Assembly: GCF_001293775.1 (NCBI RefSeq)
Contig: NZ_LGLN01000033.1
Location: forward strand, 729,300-773,841
DNA length: 44,542 nt
Direction of reading: 5' to 3'
From: Pseudomonas syringae pv. cilantro
Lineage (GTDB): Bacteria; Pseudomonadota; Gammaproteobacteria; Pseudomonadales; Pseudomonadaceae
Shown here piece after piece: positions 33,596 through 42,142 of this stretch (positions are counted from its first letter, which is position 1; each line of letters opens with the position of its first letter). The position numbers and the translations under genes were made by a program. Under the pieces are notes generated by a model. That model saw only the letters and a program-made list of their open reading frames with translations. It made no database searches and was not told the origin of the DNA.

Positions 33596-34723
33596 ATGCG
33601 GTTATCGGGTTTCATCCTCGAAAATATCGAACCCATCGTGCAGGAGTGGACCGATTTCGCCCGCACGATGGCCACGCCTGGCGAGCCTCTTGATACCCGA
33701 GAACTCAGGGATCATGCCGAACAGATGCTTCGAGCCATTGCTATGGACCTGCAAACGGATCAGTCGTCCCAGGAACAGGTCGACAAATCGCAAGGCCAGG
33801 TGGTGTCGGAAGACCAGACCGCTGCCAAGACCCATGCCATTACCCGGTTGATGTCGGGCTTTACCATCGATCAGGTGGTGTCGGAGTTTCGGGCATTGCG
33901 GGCCAGTGTGATCAAGCAGTGGATGCTAAACGAGACCGCAGACACGCAATTACGCATGGAAGACATGATCAGGTTCAACGAAGCCATCGACCAGGCGCTC
34001 GCGGAATCCATCTCCAGCTACACCGGCGCGGTCCAGGCTTCGCGCAATATCTTCCTCGGCATCCTCGGGCACGATCTGCGCACGCCGTTGAGCGCGATCC
34101 TGTTGGGCGCCGACGTTCTGTTGCGCACCAGCGACCTGGGCGCGCGACCGACCAAAGTGGCTTCAAGAATTTACTCAAGTGTAAAGCGCGCCAGTCAGAT
34201 CGTGGGCGACCTGCTGGACTTCACGCGCTCACAGATCGGCCCCGGCATTCCGATGAAAAGGACCGAGATTGATATCCAGCCCATCTGCGCGCGCATTGTC
34301 GACGAGTCGCGCACGGTCAACCCCGAGGCAGACATCCGCCTGACGTCCAGCGAACAGGTCATCGGCCACTTTGACGGTGATCGGCTGGAACAAGTGTTTT
34401 CCAACCTCATCGGCAACGCGATCCAGCACGGCAACAGCCGCGATCCCGTGGAAGTCACGCTCGCAGCGTCCGGCGGCACCCTTCAGTTCACCGTTCACAA
34501 CACCGGCAGCCCGATCCCTGAAGACGTCCTCCCGTTCATCTTCAACCCGATGGGACGCTACTCCCCCGAGCAGATCACCGACAACGGCCCTTACTCAAGC
34601 CTGGGACTCGGCCTGTTCATCGTCTCCAAGATAGTCGACGCCCATGGCGGACGGATTGAAGTGACATCGAACGCGGAGCAGGGGACGACGTTTGCGGTGT
34701 TTATTCCTCTGGACGCGGGTTGA
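33596..34723 (+). CDS. Orphan sensor histidine kinase with RsbRD-like N terminus
   Basis: A 375-residue cytoplasmic kinase with no membrane helix. Residues 1-140 are helical and start MRLSGFILENIEPIVQEWTDFA, resembling the RsbRD N-terminal sensor domain. The dimerisation domain has the phosphorylated His159 in GILGHDLRTPLSAILLG, and the ATPase domain has the N box NLIGNAIQHG and the G box GLGLFIVSKIVDAHGG. No response regulator gene is adjacent. The start is uncertain: ATG 33596 follows AGGATCAGG at a good distance, while ATG 33560 has GGGAG directly abutting it. Confidence 0.82.
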   Translation: MRLSGFILENIEPIVQEWTDFARTMATPGEPLDTRELRDHAEQMLRAIAMDLQTDQSSQEQVDKSQGQVVSEDQTAAKTHAITRLMSGFTIDQVVSEFRALRASVIKQWMLNETADTQLRMEDMIRFNEAIDQALAESISSYTGAVQASRNIFLGILGHDLRTPLSAILLGADVLLRTSDLGARPTKVASRIYSSVKRASQIVGDLLDFTRSQIGPGIPMKRTEIDIQPICARIVDESRTVNPEADIRLTSSEQVIGHFDGDRLEQVFSNLIGNAIQHGNSRDPVEVTLAASGGTLQFTVHNTGSPIPEDVLPFIFNPMGRYSPEQITDNGPYSSLGLGLFIVSKIVDAHGGRIEVTSNAEQGTTFAVFIPLDAG

Positions 34724-34768
34724 TGTTTAGCAGCAGCCTCTTGCGCGCAATGTCGACTCATGAACGAG

Positions 34769-35098
34769 TCAGCTCAGGATGATTACTCCTTGGCGTGCGA
34801 CCCGGATGAGATGTTTGTAGGTAGCCGATGCACTGCCGTCAGCGGGGAGATGAATAATCAATACATCGAAAAAGTCGTCGCCCCACTGGTTCATATCCGC
34901 AGCCTCATCAAACAACTGCAAAGCCGAGTTTATTGCATTGGTCAGAGATGCCCCTGAGGAGGGCAAGACGCTGCGGGTTGCCAGTTGTGCAACGTTAGAA
35001 GGGCGAAGCGTTCGCCAGGCCAGACGACAGGCTGCACCGTTGATCGCCACGCCGTTCCCGATGCCGATGACGGGCCTCCGGTTTCTATCGAATATCAC
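34769..35098 (-). pseudogene. Possible decayed gene remnant
   Basis: A minus-strand frame, open from a stop near 35136 down to TGA at 34769, encodes about 109 residues from a GTG at 35098. The segment VIFDRNRRPVIGIGNGVAI resembles the PAS-like stretch before the DNA-binding domain of some LuxR-type regulators, but there is no DNA-binding domain and no good ribosome binding site. It lies in the 476-base space between the histidine kinase and the ICL/PEPM gene, where I see no other gene. The resemblance is weak and it could be chance. Confidence 0.25.
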
Positions 35099-35200
35099 GC
35101 GTACGCTCCATGCAGACAGTCGAGTCTGGGTTTAGTCGTCCTCTGGCCGCGTTAATACGTTTGGCTCGGTCGTTGGGTACTCTTGCCTGGAATGACCAGG

Positions 35201-36016
35201 TTAACGCATCACTTCATCAAGCTGACTCAGACTCAAACCTGATGTCAGATAATCCAGCCCGTCGGGTTGATCCAACGACAGTAGAACCGTTGAAATCTGC
35301 CGGTAGGCGGCACGAAACAGTGAACTGCCAAGGCTGATCCGGCGAATTCCGATTGTTTTGAGCCTGTCAATCGTCATACCGGAAACAGGAAGGACGTTGA
35401 TGGGTTTGGTAAGCGAGCGCTTTATCACTTCAAGGTCTTCAATCGATCTCACACCGGGCGCGAACAAGCAATCGGCTCCTGCCTCTTCGAAGGCAACCAG
35501 CCGCACAATGACCTCATTCAAAGAATATTCATGCGCCCCAAGCAAATAGTCCGTCCTTGCGGTGACTATAAAGTCTGGGTCGAGCGTGTGGGCTGCGTTA
35601 CTGGCCGCGCGCACACGATCACTCGCTTCTTCTACAGAGAAAAACAGCGGACTGCCTGGATCAGCGTAGTCAGATATATCTTCAATGGACGCGCCTGCGC
35701 AGCCCAAGGTCAAGACTCGCCTGAAGTGTTCCTCGACCTTTTGCATCGTCTTTGCCAGACCATTCTCCAGATCTGCAGTGACAGGTATGCCTACCGCCCG
35801 CACGATGCGATCTATAGCCGCAAAGCGATCTTCGTTGTCCATTTCTGGTGATGAATCGCGAAAGCCCTGTGCGTAGGCAATCCCGGCGCTGGTTGTACCG
35901 ATGCTGGCGTAACCCATTTGTTGAATGAGTCGCGCGCTTCCCTCACACCAGGCATTGGGCATGACGAACAACCCATTGCTGTCATGTAGCTTTCTGAACA
36001 CCTGACGTGTATGCAT
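35201..36016 (-). CDS. Isocitrate lyase/PEP mutase superfamily protein
   Basis: A 271-residue TIM-barrel protein. MPNAWCEGSARLIQQMGYASIGTTSAGIAYAQGF is the usual start of the ICL/PEPM group, with metal-binding acids in TADLENGLA and GASIEDISDY and a conserved ARTDYLLG. The PEP mutase loop EDKxxxxxNS is not present, so phosphonate synthesis is not indicated; related proteins act as oxaloacetate decarboxylases or 2-methylisocitrate-type lyases. AGGGAG precedes the start at 36016. It is divergent from the seven-gene operon that starts at 36160 and marks the left edge of the AT-richer region. Whether it belongs to the cluster is open. Confidence 0.85.
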   Translation of the reverse strand: MHTRQVFRKLHDSNGLFVMPNAWCEGSARLIQQMGYASIGTTSAGIAYAQGFRDSSPEMDNEDRFAAIDRIVRAVGIPVTADLENGLAKTMQKVEEHFRRVLTLGCAGASIEDISDYADPGSPLFFSVEEASDRVRAASNAAHTLDPDFIVTARTDYLLGAHEYSLNEVIVRLVAFEEAGADCLFAPGVRSIEDLEVIKRSLTKPINVLPVSGMTIDRLKTIGIRRISLGSSLFRAAYRQISTVLLSLDQPDGLDYLTSGLSLSQLDEVMR

Positions 36017-36159
36017 AACAACTCCCTGAAAACCCAATATTAGTAGCCTTCACAGAAAACAGGATTAAAAAAAAGTGAAGGGTATTAAAAAAGATTGAAC
36101 AGACAATGATCAGGGCATGTGGAATGCTTTCACTCACTTTATCGCAAGGATGTCGAGTC
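36017..36159. promoter_or_regulatory. AT-rich divergent promoter region of the biosynthetic cluster
   Basis: A 143-base spacer between the ICL/PEPM gene and the alpha/beta hydrolase gene. It contains A-rich runs at about 36064-36074 and 36085-36092, much richer in A/T than the rest of the window. No hrp box, LexA box or Fur box was found. It should hold the promoters of both units. A LysR regulator coded at the other end of the cluster is a natural candidate to act here. Confidence 0.5.
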
Positions 36160-37269
36160 ATGAAATGGATAACTTCTGCTGCCTTATTGTTTGCGTCTTG
36201 TGCCACCGCCTTAATGGTGGCGGCCTCTCCAGCGTCCACCACCTCAGTGACAAGTGTAGGGGGTGTGGAAGTCCATACCGTCAAGCTGACAACAGAAGCA
36301 ATAAAGATGGCCATCTGGCGTGATCCGCCGAAAGGCACCCATACCCAGACCATGAAAGAGTCACAGGTTGTCCTGTTTATTCATGGCGCAACGATTTCGG
36401 GCAATCTCTCGGCAGGGTACTCCATCGACGGCTATTCGTGGGCGCAGGATGTGGCCAATTCGGGACGCGATGCCTGGGTTGTCGACCTGCCGGGGTATGG
36501 TCGTTCTGATGATTATCCGGAAATGCGTGAGGCCAGCCCGGATGCTAAAAGTGAACCGGTGGGCAATGCCAAAAGTCTGGTGCCCGTCATTGATGCGGCT
36601 GTCGACTATGTATTGAAGTTCACGGGCGCTAAAAAACTGACGATTATCGCCACGTCCAGAGGCGCCATACCGGTGGGATATTACTTGAACGCGCACGGCG
36701 AAAAAGTAGACAAGGTCGTGTTTAATTCTCCCATTGTACGGCGTGATACGACGGACCCCGACATTGTCAGAGGTTTGTTCGGAAGTGTCGAAAGACCCGA
36801 TAAGAACTTTTATGAGATTCCGGTGGACAAGCGATTGTCCATGATAGAAGAAGATCGTCCAGCAGGCACCGAAACACAGTTGGAGGGCGCGTTCATAAAA
36901 AACTGGCCCGGCGACGCGGTGTTGGAAAGAGCCCATCAAAAAAACATGATTAAGGTGCCCGGTGGCTTTGCCCAGGATATCTATGACGCCTGGCATGGTG
37001 TTTATTGGGACCCTGCAAAAATCAACGTGCCCGTTTTGATTACACGTGGTGACTATGACCATGTGCTGACCACCGCGGCGGATGCAGACTGGCTGTACAC
37101 GAGCCTGAGCAATGCCCCCAGTAAACGGTATGTGCTGATTGATAAAGGTACTCATGCCATGTTGTTTGAAAAAAAGCGTTTCGAACTCTATCGCGAAGTT
37201 CAGGTTTTTCTGGAAGGTTCATACAACCGATTGTCACTGACGTGTAATTTTTGTGGCGGCCGCAACTAA
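36160..37269 (+). CDS. Exported alpha/beta hydrolase
   Basis: A 369-residue protein and first gene of the cluster operon. An N-terminal hydrophobic segment (MKWITSAALLFASCATALMV) is a signal peptide; FASC could be a weak lipobox, otherwise cleavage is near residue 25. The hydrolase core has the oxyanion motif FIHGAT (residues 73-78), the nucleophile elbow ATSRGA with Ser166, an acid at Asp298/300 (TRGDYDHVL) and His332 in DKGTHAMLF. The elbow lacks the usual Gly before Ser. The C terminus ends with an odd Cys-containing tail (TCNFCGGRN). AAGGA at 36146 marks the start. The ThiF gene follows after 14 bases. A periplasmic hydrolase in a biosynthetic operon may mature, activate or detoxify the product. 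Confidence 0.85.
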   Translation: MKWITSAALLFASCATALMVAASPASTTSVTSVGGVEVHTVKLTTEAIKMAIWRDPPKGTHTQTMKESQVVLFIHGATISGNLSAGYSIDGYSWAQDVANSGRDAWVVDLPGYGRSDDYPEMREASPDAKSEPVGNAKSLVPVIDAAVDYVLKFTGAKKLTIIATSRGAIPVGYYLNAHGEKVDKVVFNSPIVRRDTTDPDIVRGLFGSVERPDKNFYEIPVDKRLSMIEEDRPAGTETQLEGAFIKNWPGDAVLERAHQKNMIKVPGGFAQDIYDAWHGVYWDPAKINVPVLITRGDYDHVLTTAADADWLYTSLSNAPSKRYVLIDKGTHAMLFEKKRFELYREVQVFLEGSYNRLSLTCNFCGGRN

Positions 37270-37283
37270 TCAAGGAGCAGACC

Positions 37284-38213
37284 ATGTTGAAGAAAGCACG
37301 CATTGTTAAATTCCCCGGTGTTTTCGTCGAGCACGTGTACAACGAGCGTGTTTCACGCAGCGGTTGTTTTCTCGGGAACACGAAACTGGAGCAACTGGCC
37401 AATCAAGGCAAGCTCTCCGATGCCGTTGTCGGTGTCGCAGGCGCTGGCGGTATTGGCGGTGCGGTGGCATTGGGGTTGGCGAGGTTAGGTGTCAGGCACA
37501 TCAAAATTGCCGATCCTGACTCTTTCGATATCAGCAACATCAATCGACAGTTTGGTGCGTCACTGGAAACCGTCGGTCGTAACAAAGCGTTGGTGGTTGC
37601 CGAACTTGTCCACCGGTTGGCGGGTGACGTGAGCGTCGATGTGTTTCCTGAGGGCATACAGAAGCACACCGCTGAAGCGTTTGTGGAGGACTGTGACCTG
37701 GTGCTGGACCAGATGGACTTCTATAGCATCGCCGAACGGTATGCGCTGCACCGAGCGTATCGAAACTCAACCAGGTGCAAGGGTCTATTGGCCTCTTCGG
37801 TGGTGGGTTGGGGCGCAAACATCTACAAGTTCGACAAGGCCGGTCTGACGCTGGAAGATTTTTATAACATTCCGGAAGAGGCGGAGATGACACCTGAGCT
37901 GGTTGAAAAACTGGTCATGCTTCAAGCTTCTTATCAACCACGGTTTCCAAGTATTCCTGATATTTTCAACTGGATGAAAGACACAGGAAACGTGCCCATT
38001 CTTTCAGTGGCACCGACGGCCTCGCACTACCTGATTCTCTGTCGTTCAGCATTGATGCTGTGCGATCTCGAGGGCGCACCGTATAGCACCGAACTTCCTC
38101 CCATGCCTAAATATTATTGGTTCGATGGCTCCACGTTTGATAACGGCATTTATGAGTTCGACGGTGCATGGGCCAATCCCGATGAACACCGCAAGCATTT
38201 CAATATCGATTGA
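37284..38213 (+). CDS. ThiF/MoeB/E1-like adenylyltransferase
   Basis: A 309-residue protein. The nucleotide-binding loop is GAGGIGG at 53-59, followed by Asp77 and Asp79 in IADPDSFDISNINRQF with the Asn87/Arg88 pair that contacts ATP, Lys101 and the metal-binding Asp142/Asp145 (LDQMDF). Enzymes of this fold activate a carboxylate as an acyl adenylate. There is no CxxC zinc site and no obvious thioester Cys, so it is more like the enzymes of peptide and natural-product pathways (such as MccB of microcin C) than ThiF itself. No carrier protein or precursor peptide is evident next to it. AAGGAGCAG precedes the ATG. It sits between the hydrolase and an MFS gene in one operon. Confidence 0.88.
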   Translation: MLKKARIVKFPGVFVEHVYNERVSRSGCFLGNTKLEQLANQGKLSDAVVGVAGAGGIGGAVALGLARLGVRHIKIADPDSFDISNINRQFGASLETVGRNKALVVAELVHRLAGDVSVDVFPEGIQKHTAEAFVEDCDLVLDQMDFYSIAERYALHRAYRNSTRCKGLLASSVVGWGANIYKFDKAGLTLEDFYNIPEEAEMTPELVEKLVMLQASYQPRFPSIPDIFNWMKDTGNVPILSVAPTASHYLILCRSALMLCDLEGAPYSTELPPMPKYYWFDGSTFDNGIYEFDGAWANPDEHRKHFNID

Positions 38214-38257
38214 TCCCCCTTGGCCCCGCTCGGGGCAAGGCCTTTGAGGTGTGCGCG

Positions 38258-39481
38258 GTGAACGAAATGCTCGATACTCAGGAACGGCACAATATTTCCA
38301 GATTTCTCGTGGCCTCCAGTCTGTGGTTCATTTGTGTGGGGATACAAAGCGTATTTTTGCCTTGGGTGCTGATCAGCGTCGTCCATGCATCGGCTTTTCA
38401 ATTTGGCATTGCCCAGATGTGCCTGATGTTGCCGGTGCTGATACTGGTGATTTATGGCGGTTACATTGCCGATCGTAAGCCGTTGCGCAAGTTGCTGGTC
38501 TGCGTGTACCTGGCCGGTGCGCTGACGGCGCTTGTTTTTGCCGTGTGGAGCTACCAGTCAGCAATGACCTACACCAAGGTTTTGATGTACGCGTTGTCAT
38601 TCGGGGTGCTGTCGGCTTTCTGCGCGCCTGCCAGAGAGGTGTACCTCAATGTACTGGGCAAAAAACAACTGCAGAAGATAGTGACTGTCAATATCGGGAT
38701 TGAGTTCGGGATCCAGGTAGTGGGATTTGCAATCGGCGGCATGGCGCAGAAGTTGGGCATCAGCCTGATGTTTCTGCTGTTGTCATTACTGTTTGTGATG
38801 TCATCTCTGATCGCCTCTCGTATTTCAGTGACCACACCGGGCAAGTCTCATTCAGGCCTGATCGCCGAAACGAGTGCCGCGCTACGGTTTTCCATTCAGC
38901 ACCCCGTCATTTTTCCGGTGTTGTTGCTAAACGGGTTGATCGGTGTTTTTTTCCTGGGCTCTTTTTTCGTCATGATTCCAATACATGTTTCCGGATTACC
39001 GGGATATGACGCGTCTCTATTGGCAACGTTTAATATCGTGTTTATGGTCGGGCTGATCGCCTCCGTTGTTACTCTGGTCGTCAAGGGGGGGATTCATAAC
39101 AAACTGCGGGCACTGATCAGTTCCTGCCTGCTCGCATCAGTGCTGCTGGCTGTCATCCCGTCCGTACTGACAGAGCGGCTTCTGTTTTTACTGGTGTTCA
39201 GTTGGGGGTTTCTAGGCGGCATTGCACTCAGCATGGGGCAGACACTGATTCAGGAAAATGCCCCTTCAGGTAATAAAGCTCAGGTTTTAGCGTTACTGAT
39301 GTTGTTTTTTATGGGCGGCAGTCCGATAGGGTCCTTCCTGATGGGAGTGCTTCTTGAATTCGTCGAACCGCCCGTCGTGGGCTTCATCAGTGCGGTCGCA
39401 ATGATTGTTTCAATAACGGCAGTATCCTATATATACACGCTATGGAATACACAACATGGACGGATCGACACTGCCTTGTAA
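38258..39481 (+). CDS. MFS exporter of the cluster
   Basis: A 407-residue permease with about 12 hydrophobic helices. The motif-A position reads GGYIADRKPLRK after helix 2, and the loops are short and basic. It resembles the multidrug/small-molecule efflux MFS group more than sugar or carboxylate importers. The best start is GTG 38258, with GAGGTG at 38246-38251 six bases before it; ATG 38267 and TTG 38210 are alternatives. A small GC hairpin (about 38222-38238) sits just before it. The next gene starts inside its last 26 bases, so translation is coupled. It probably exports the cluster product and gives self-protection. Confidence 0.87.
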   Translation: MNEMLDTQERHNISRFLVASSLWFICVGIQSVFLPWVLISVVHASAFQFGIAQMCLMLPVLILVIYGGYIADRKPLRKLLVCVYLAGALTALVFAVWSYQSAMTYTKVLMYALSFGVLSAFCAPAREVYLNVLGKKQLQKIVTVNIGIEFGIQVVGFAIGGMAQKLGISLMFLLLSLLFVMSSLIASRISVTTPGKSHSGLIAETSAALRFSIQHPVIFPVLLLNGLIGVFFLGSFFVMIPIHVSGLPGYDASLLATFNIVFMVGLIASVVTLVVKGGIHNKLRALISSCLLASVLLAVIPSVLTERLLFLLVFSWGFLGGIALSMGQTLIQENAPSGNKAQVLALLMLFFMGGSPIGSFLMGVLLEFVEPPVVGFISAVAMIVSITAVSYIYTLWNTQHGRIDTAL

Positions 39482-40148
39482 TGATGCTACGTCAACAGAT
39501 TTGAAAGGTCGCGTGCAACTCGCACGCTCTGATCTCGAACTCGCCAGTGTCAGGGCTATCTGGCAAGAAGTTTACAGTGAGGAGCTGGGCTGGCTGGACG
39601 GTGATAACACGGATCCTCGCAATGATCGCTACCACGCCAACTCGGTATATCTACTGGCCACTGACGACAGTGGGGCACCGATTGGAGTGATGCGCATGAT
39701 TATCGACGGAGACCAGGGACTGCCTATCGATAAATTTGCCGATATTTCTACACTTCGAGAAAACGCTCAAGGCACGTTGATCGAATGCGCACGGCTCATG
39801 GTCCCGGCCAGATACCGTGATCAGGTATTTGCGGCTTACCCTTATGGTATTTTTGCCGCCTTGGTAAAAGCTGCATTGCAGTATTGCCTGAAAGAAAAAA
39901 ACTATAACGTCCTTGCCAATTGTTTTCTTGATACGCAAAACACACCGATAAAAGCCCTGACGCATTTGGGCTTCAAGGACCTGAATATTCACTTTAGCGA
40001 TGAGCTGCATGAAACATCCGTGTGCACACTTCTGCATTTGGATATCAAGGACATGTTATCCCTGTTTTACGGCCCCGAAAAAAGCATCGGTCATTACATC
40101 ATGGCGCGAGCGCAGTTTGATTCTCCAGCGCAGGGACTGCACGCATGA
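39456..40148 (+). CDS. GNAT-fold acyltransferase, FeeM/autoinducer-synthase-like
   Basis: A 230-residue protein. The central pattern VYLLATDDSGAPIGVMRMII, then LIECARLMVPARYRD (Glu110 and Arg113), then FLDTQNTPIKALTHLGFKDL, matches the GNAT-like fold shared by N-acyl amino acid synthases (FeeM) and acyl-homoserine lactone synthases. Such enzymes join an acyl group, often from acyl carrier protein, to the amino group of an amino acid. The substrate here is inferred only. The start overlaps the end of the MFS gene by 26 bases, and the end overlaps the aminotransferase by 4 bases (ATGA). Confidence 0.75.
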   Translation: MDGSTLPCNDATSTDLKGRVQLARSDLELASVRAIWQEVYSEELGWLDGDNTDPRNDRYHANSVYLLATDDSGAPIGVMRMIIDGDQGLPIDKFADISTLRENAQGTLIECARLMVPARYRDQVFAAYPYGIFAALVKAALQYCLKEKNYNVLANCFLDTQNTPIKALTHLGFKDLNIHFSDELHETSVCTLLHLDIKDMLSLFYGPEKSIGHYIMARAQFDSPAQGLHA

Positions 40149-41425
40149 ATCCTTCACTCTCTATTTATGAACGTGAGTCCAACGTCCGTTCTTATTGCCG
40201 TGACTGCAACGTGGTGTTTTCAACGGCGGAAGGGGCAACGATCAAAGATGTCGACGGACGTTTGTTCGTTGATTTTTTTGCAGGCGCCGGCTCGTTGAAT
40301 TATGGCCACAATAACCCTCGTTTAAAAAAAGAGTTGCTGGACTACGTTCGCCAGGACGGTATCACTACGACGCTCGATTTTCACAGCGCTGCAAAATCAC
40401 GGTTTATCGAACAGTTCGACCGGATCATCCTCAAGCCGCGTGGCATGGATTACAAACTGCAGTTCTCCGGTCCGACCGGGACCAATGCAGTGGAAGCTGC
40501 CTTGAAGCTGGCTAGAAAAATTACCGGACGCACCGCGGTAGCTGCTTTTACCCATGCCTTTCACGGGGTGACGCTGGGGTCGCTGGCAGTGACCGCCAAC
40601 GTTGACAAAAGAGCCGCTGCTGGCGTCGAACTGTCAAACGTCATCCGGCTCCCCTACGACGGATTTCTGGGACCTGATATCGACAGTGCAGAGATTATTG
40701 AAATGATCTTTGCCACCGCCGGAGCGGGTTTTGAACCACCAGCAGCCGTTATTCTGGAGGTTGTGCAGGGCGAGGGCGGCTTGAATTGTGCTCGGCCGCA
40801 CTGGTTACAAGCCATCCAGCGGTTGTGCAAAGCTTCAGGTGCGCTGCTGATCATTGATGATATTCAGGCGGGTTGCGGTCGTACGGGAACATTTTTCAGT
40901 TTTGAATCCGCTGATATCTCCCCGGATATCATTTGCTTGTCAAAGTCCATCAGCGGTTATGGCTTGCCGATGTCACTGGTACTGATAAAACCGGAGTACG
41001 ACCAGTGGGCACCCGGTGAGCACAATGGCACTTTCCGTGGGAACAATACCGCATTTGTGACCGCCACGGCTGCCTTGAGCTACTGGCAAGATAACGCGTT
41101 CGAGCGTTCGATATCTGATCGGGCCGGCCTTCTCCGCGCTGCATTGGAAAAGCTGATTGCCCACACGCCACGCGAAGCGGTCAGCATTGTGGGGCGTGGC
41201 CTGTTCATGGGGTTGAAATTCGGCGATTCACGGCGCGCAAGCATGCTGTCGGCCGAGTGCCTGTCGCAAGGTCTGCTTGTGGAAACCTGTGGCCCGTTCA
41301 GCGAAGTCCTCAAACTGATGCCACCACTGACCATTGATCTACCCACACTTGAGCGTGGGCTGGATATATTGAAATTCGCCTATCTTTCTACCTTGGACAA
41401 TGAATCATCGCGAGGGATTGCCTGA
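40145..41425 (+). CDS. EctB-like diaminobutyrate aminotransferase (PLP class III)
   Basis: A 426-residue PLP enzyme. It has the full EctB pattern: ESNVRSYCRD at the start, DFFAGAGSLNYGHNNP, KPRGMDYKLQFSGPTGTNAVEAALKLARKITGRT, the PLP-ring Asp239 in IIDDIQAGCGRTGTFFSFE and the Schiff-base Lys267 in CLSKSISGYGLPM, then PGEHNGTFRGNN. EctB converts L-aspartate-4-semialdehyde plus glutamate to L-2,4-diaminobutyrate, the first step of ectoine synthesis. The ectA and ectC genes are not here, so the diaminobutyrate probably feeds another product. It is translationally coupled on both sides: a 4-base overlap upstream and 1 base with the next gene. Confidence 0.92.
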   Translation: MNPSLSIYERESNVRSYCRDCNVVFSTAEGATIKDVDGRLFVDFFAGAGSLNYGHNNPRLKKELLDYVRQDGITTTLDFHSAAKSRFIEQFDRIILKPRGMDYKLQFSGPTGTNAVEAALKLARKITGRTAVAAFTHAFHGVTLGSLAVTANVDKRAAAGVELSNVIRLPYDGFLGPDIDSAEIIEMIFATAGAGFEPPAAVILEVVQGEGGLNCARPHWLQAIQRLCKASGALLIIDDIQAGCGRTGTFFSFESADISPDIICLSKSISGYGLPMSLVLIKPEYDQWAPGEHNGTFRGNNTAFVTATAALSYWQDNAFERSISDRAGLLRAALEKLIAHTPREAVSIVGRGLFMGLKFGDSRRASMLSAECLSQGLLVETCGPFSEVLKLMPPLTIDLPTLERGLDILKFAYLSTLDNESSRGIA

Positions 41426-42135
41426 TGGATTTTGTTGCTGAAAACACCCGTGCCTTATCTGCCTGCTCGTCGGGTAATGACTTCATACTGGAAGAACTCG
41501 CACAACTAAGAGATGACATGATCCAGCAGGTGTCCGACCATTCCTTTTTGGTTCAGTGCCGTGCGGGGACCATGCCAATAGAGCGATTGAAAGACTTTCT
41601 CGTGCAGCAGGGAAAATACAGTCGTCATTTCACCCGGTATATCTGCCAATTGATGACTCATCTTGAGGGGGACGACGATATTCTGGCGGTGTTCGAAAAT
41701 TTGTTCGAAGAGCTGGGGTTTGGTGAGGTCGTCGAGCCGACGCACTCGGCTATGTATCGGGACATGTTGCGTTCCTTCGGCCTGACCCTTGAAACACAGA
41801 CCACACTCCCTTCCACGCAACACCTCATCGACACCATGATGAACTTTTGCAAGCAACCCAATGGCGTTTATGGTCTCTCGGCGCTTTGCCTGGGGGCTGA
41901 GGCCATTGTTCCTCATCTGTACAGTGACATTGTCAGCGGTTTCGCAGGTCAAGGCGTCGCTGCAGAAAAGCTGAGGTTCTTCACCGTGCATATTGAATGT
42001 GACGACGGTCACGCGGACACCCTGTTGGCGATTCTTTCGCGTCTGGTGATAGAAAAACCGTCTCGCTTTGAAATCGTCCGGCACGCCGCCTTCATGATGA
42101 TCAAGGCGCGACTTGAATTCCTGGATAAACTTTGA
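41425..42135 (+). CDS. Heme-oxygenase-like metal oxidase (HDO family)
   Basis: A 236-residue all-helical protein of the PqqC/TenA-like, iron-containing redox family. Candidate metal ligands in order are Glu95/96 (FEELGFG), His107 (PTHSAMY), Glu159 (LGAEAIVP), and then His189, Asp193 and His196 in HIECDDGH. The HxxxDxxH spacing matches that recalled for CADD, an HDO-type diiron enzyme. HDO enzymes carry out N-oxygenation, oxidative decarboxylation or C-C cleavage of amino acids and fatty acids in natural-product pathways. Its overlap with the aminotransferase gene suggests it acts on the diaminobutyrate-derived intermediate. The next gene begins 7 bases later. The product is unknown. Confidence 0.85.
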   Translation: MDFVAENTRALSACSSGNDFILEELAQLRDDMIQQVSDHSFLVQCRAGTMPIERLKDFLVQQGKYSRHFTRYICQLMTHLEGDDDILAVFENLFEELGFGEVVEPTHSAMYRDMLRSFGLTLETQTTLPSTQHLIDTMMNFCKQPNGVYGLSALCLGAEAIVPHLYSDIVSGFAGQGVAAEKLRFFTVHIECDDGHADTLLAILSRLVIEKPSRFEIVRHAAFMMIKARLEFLDKL

Positions 42136-42142
42136 GGTGACC

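Noticed and set aside
35201..36016. Phosphoenolpyruvate mutase giving a phosphonate pathway
   Set aside because: The diagnostic EDKxxxxxNS loop is absent, and no phosphonopyruvate decarboxylase is nearby.
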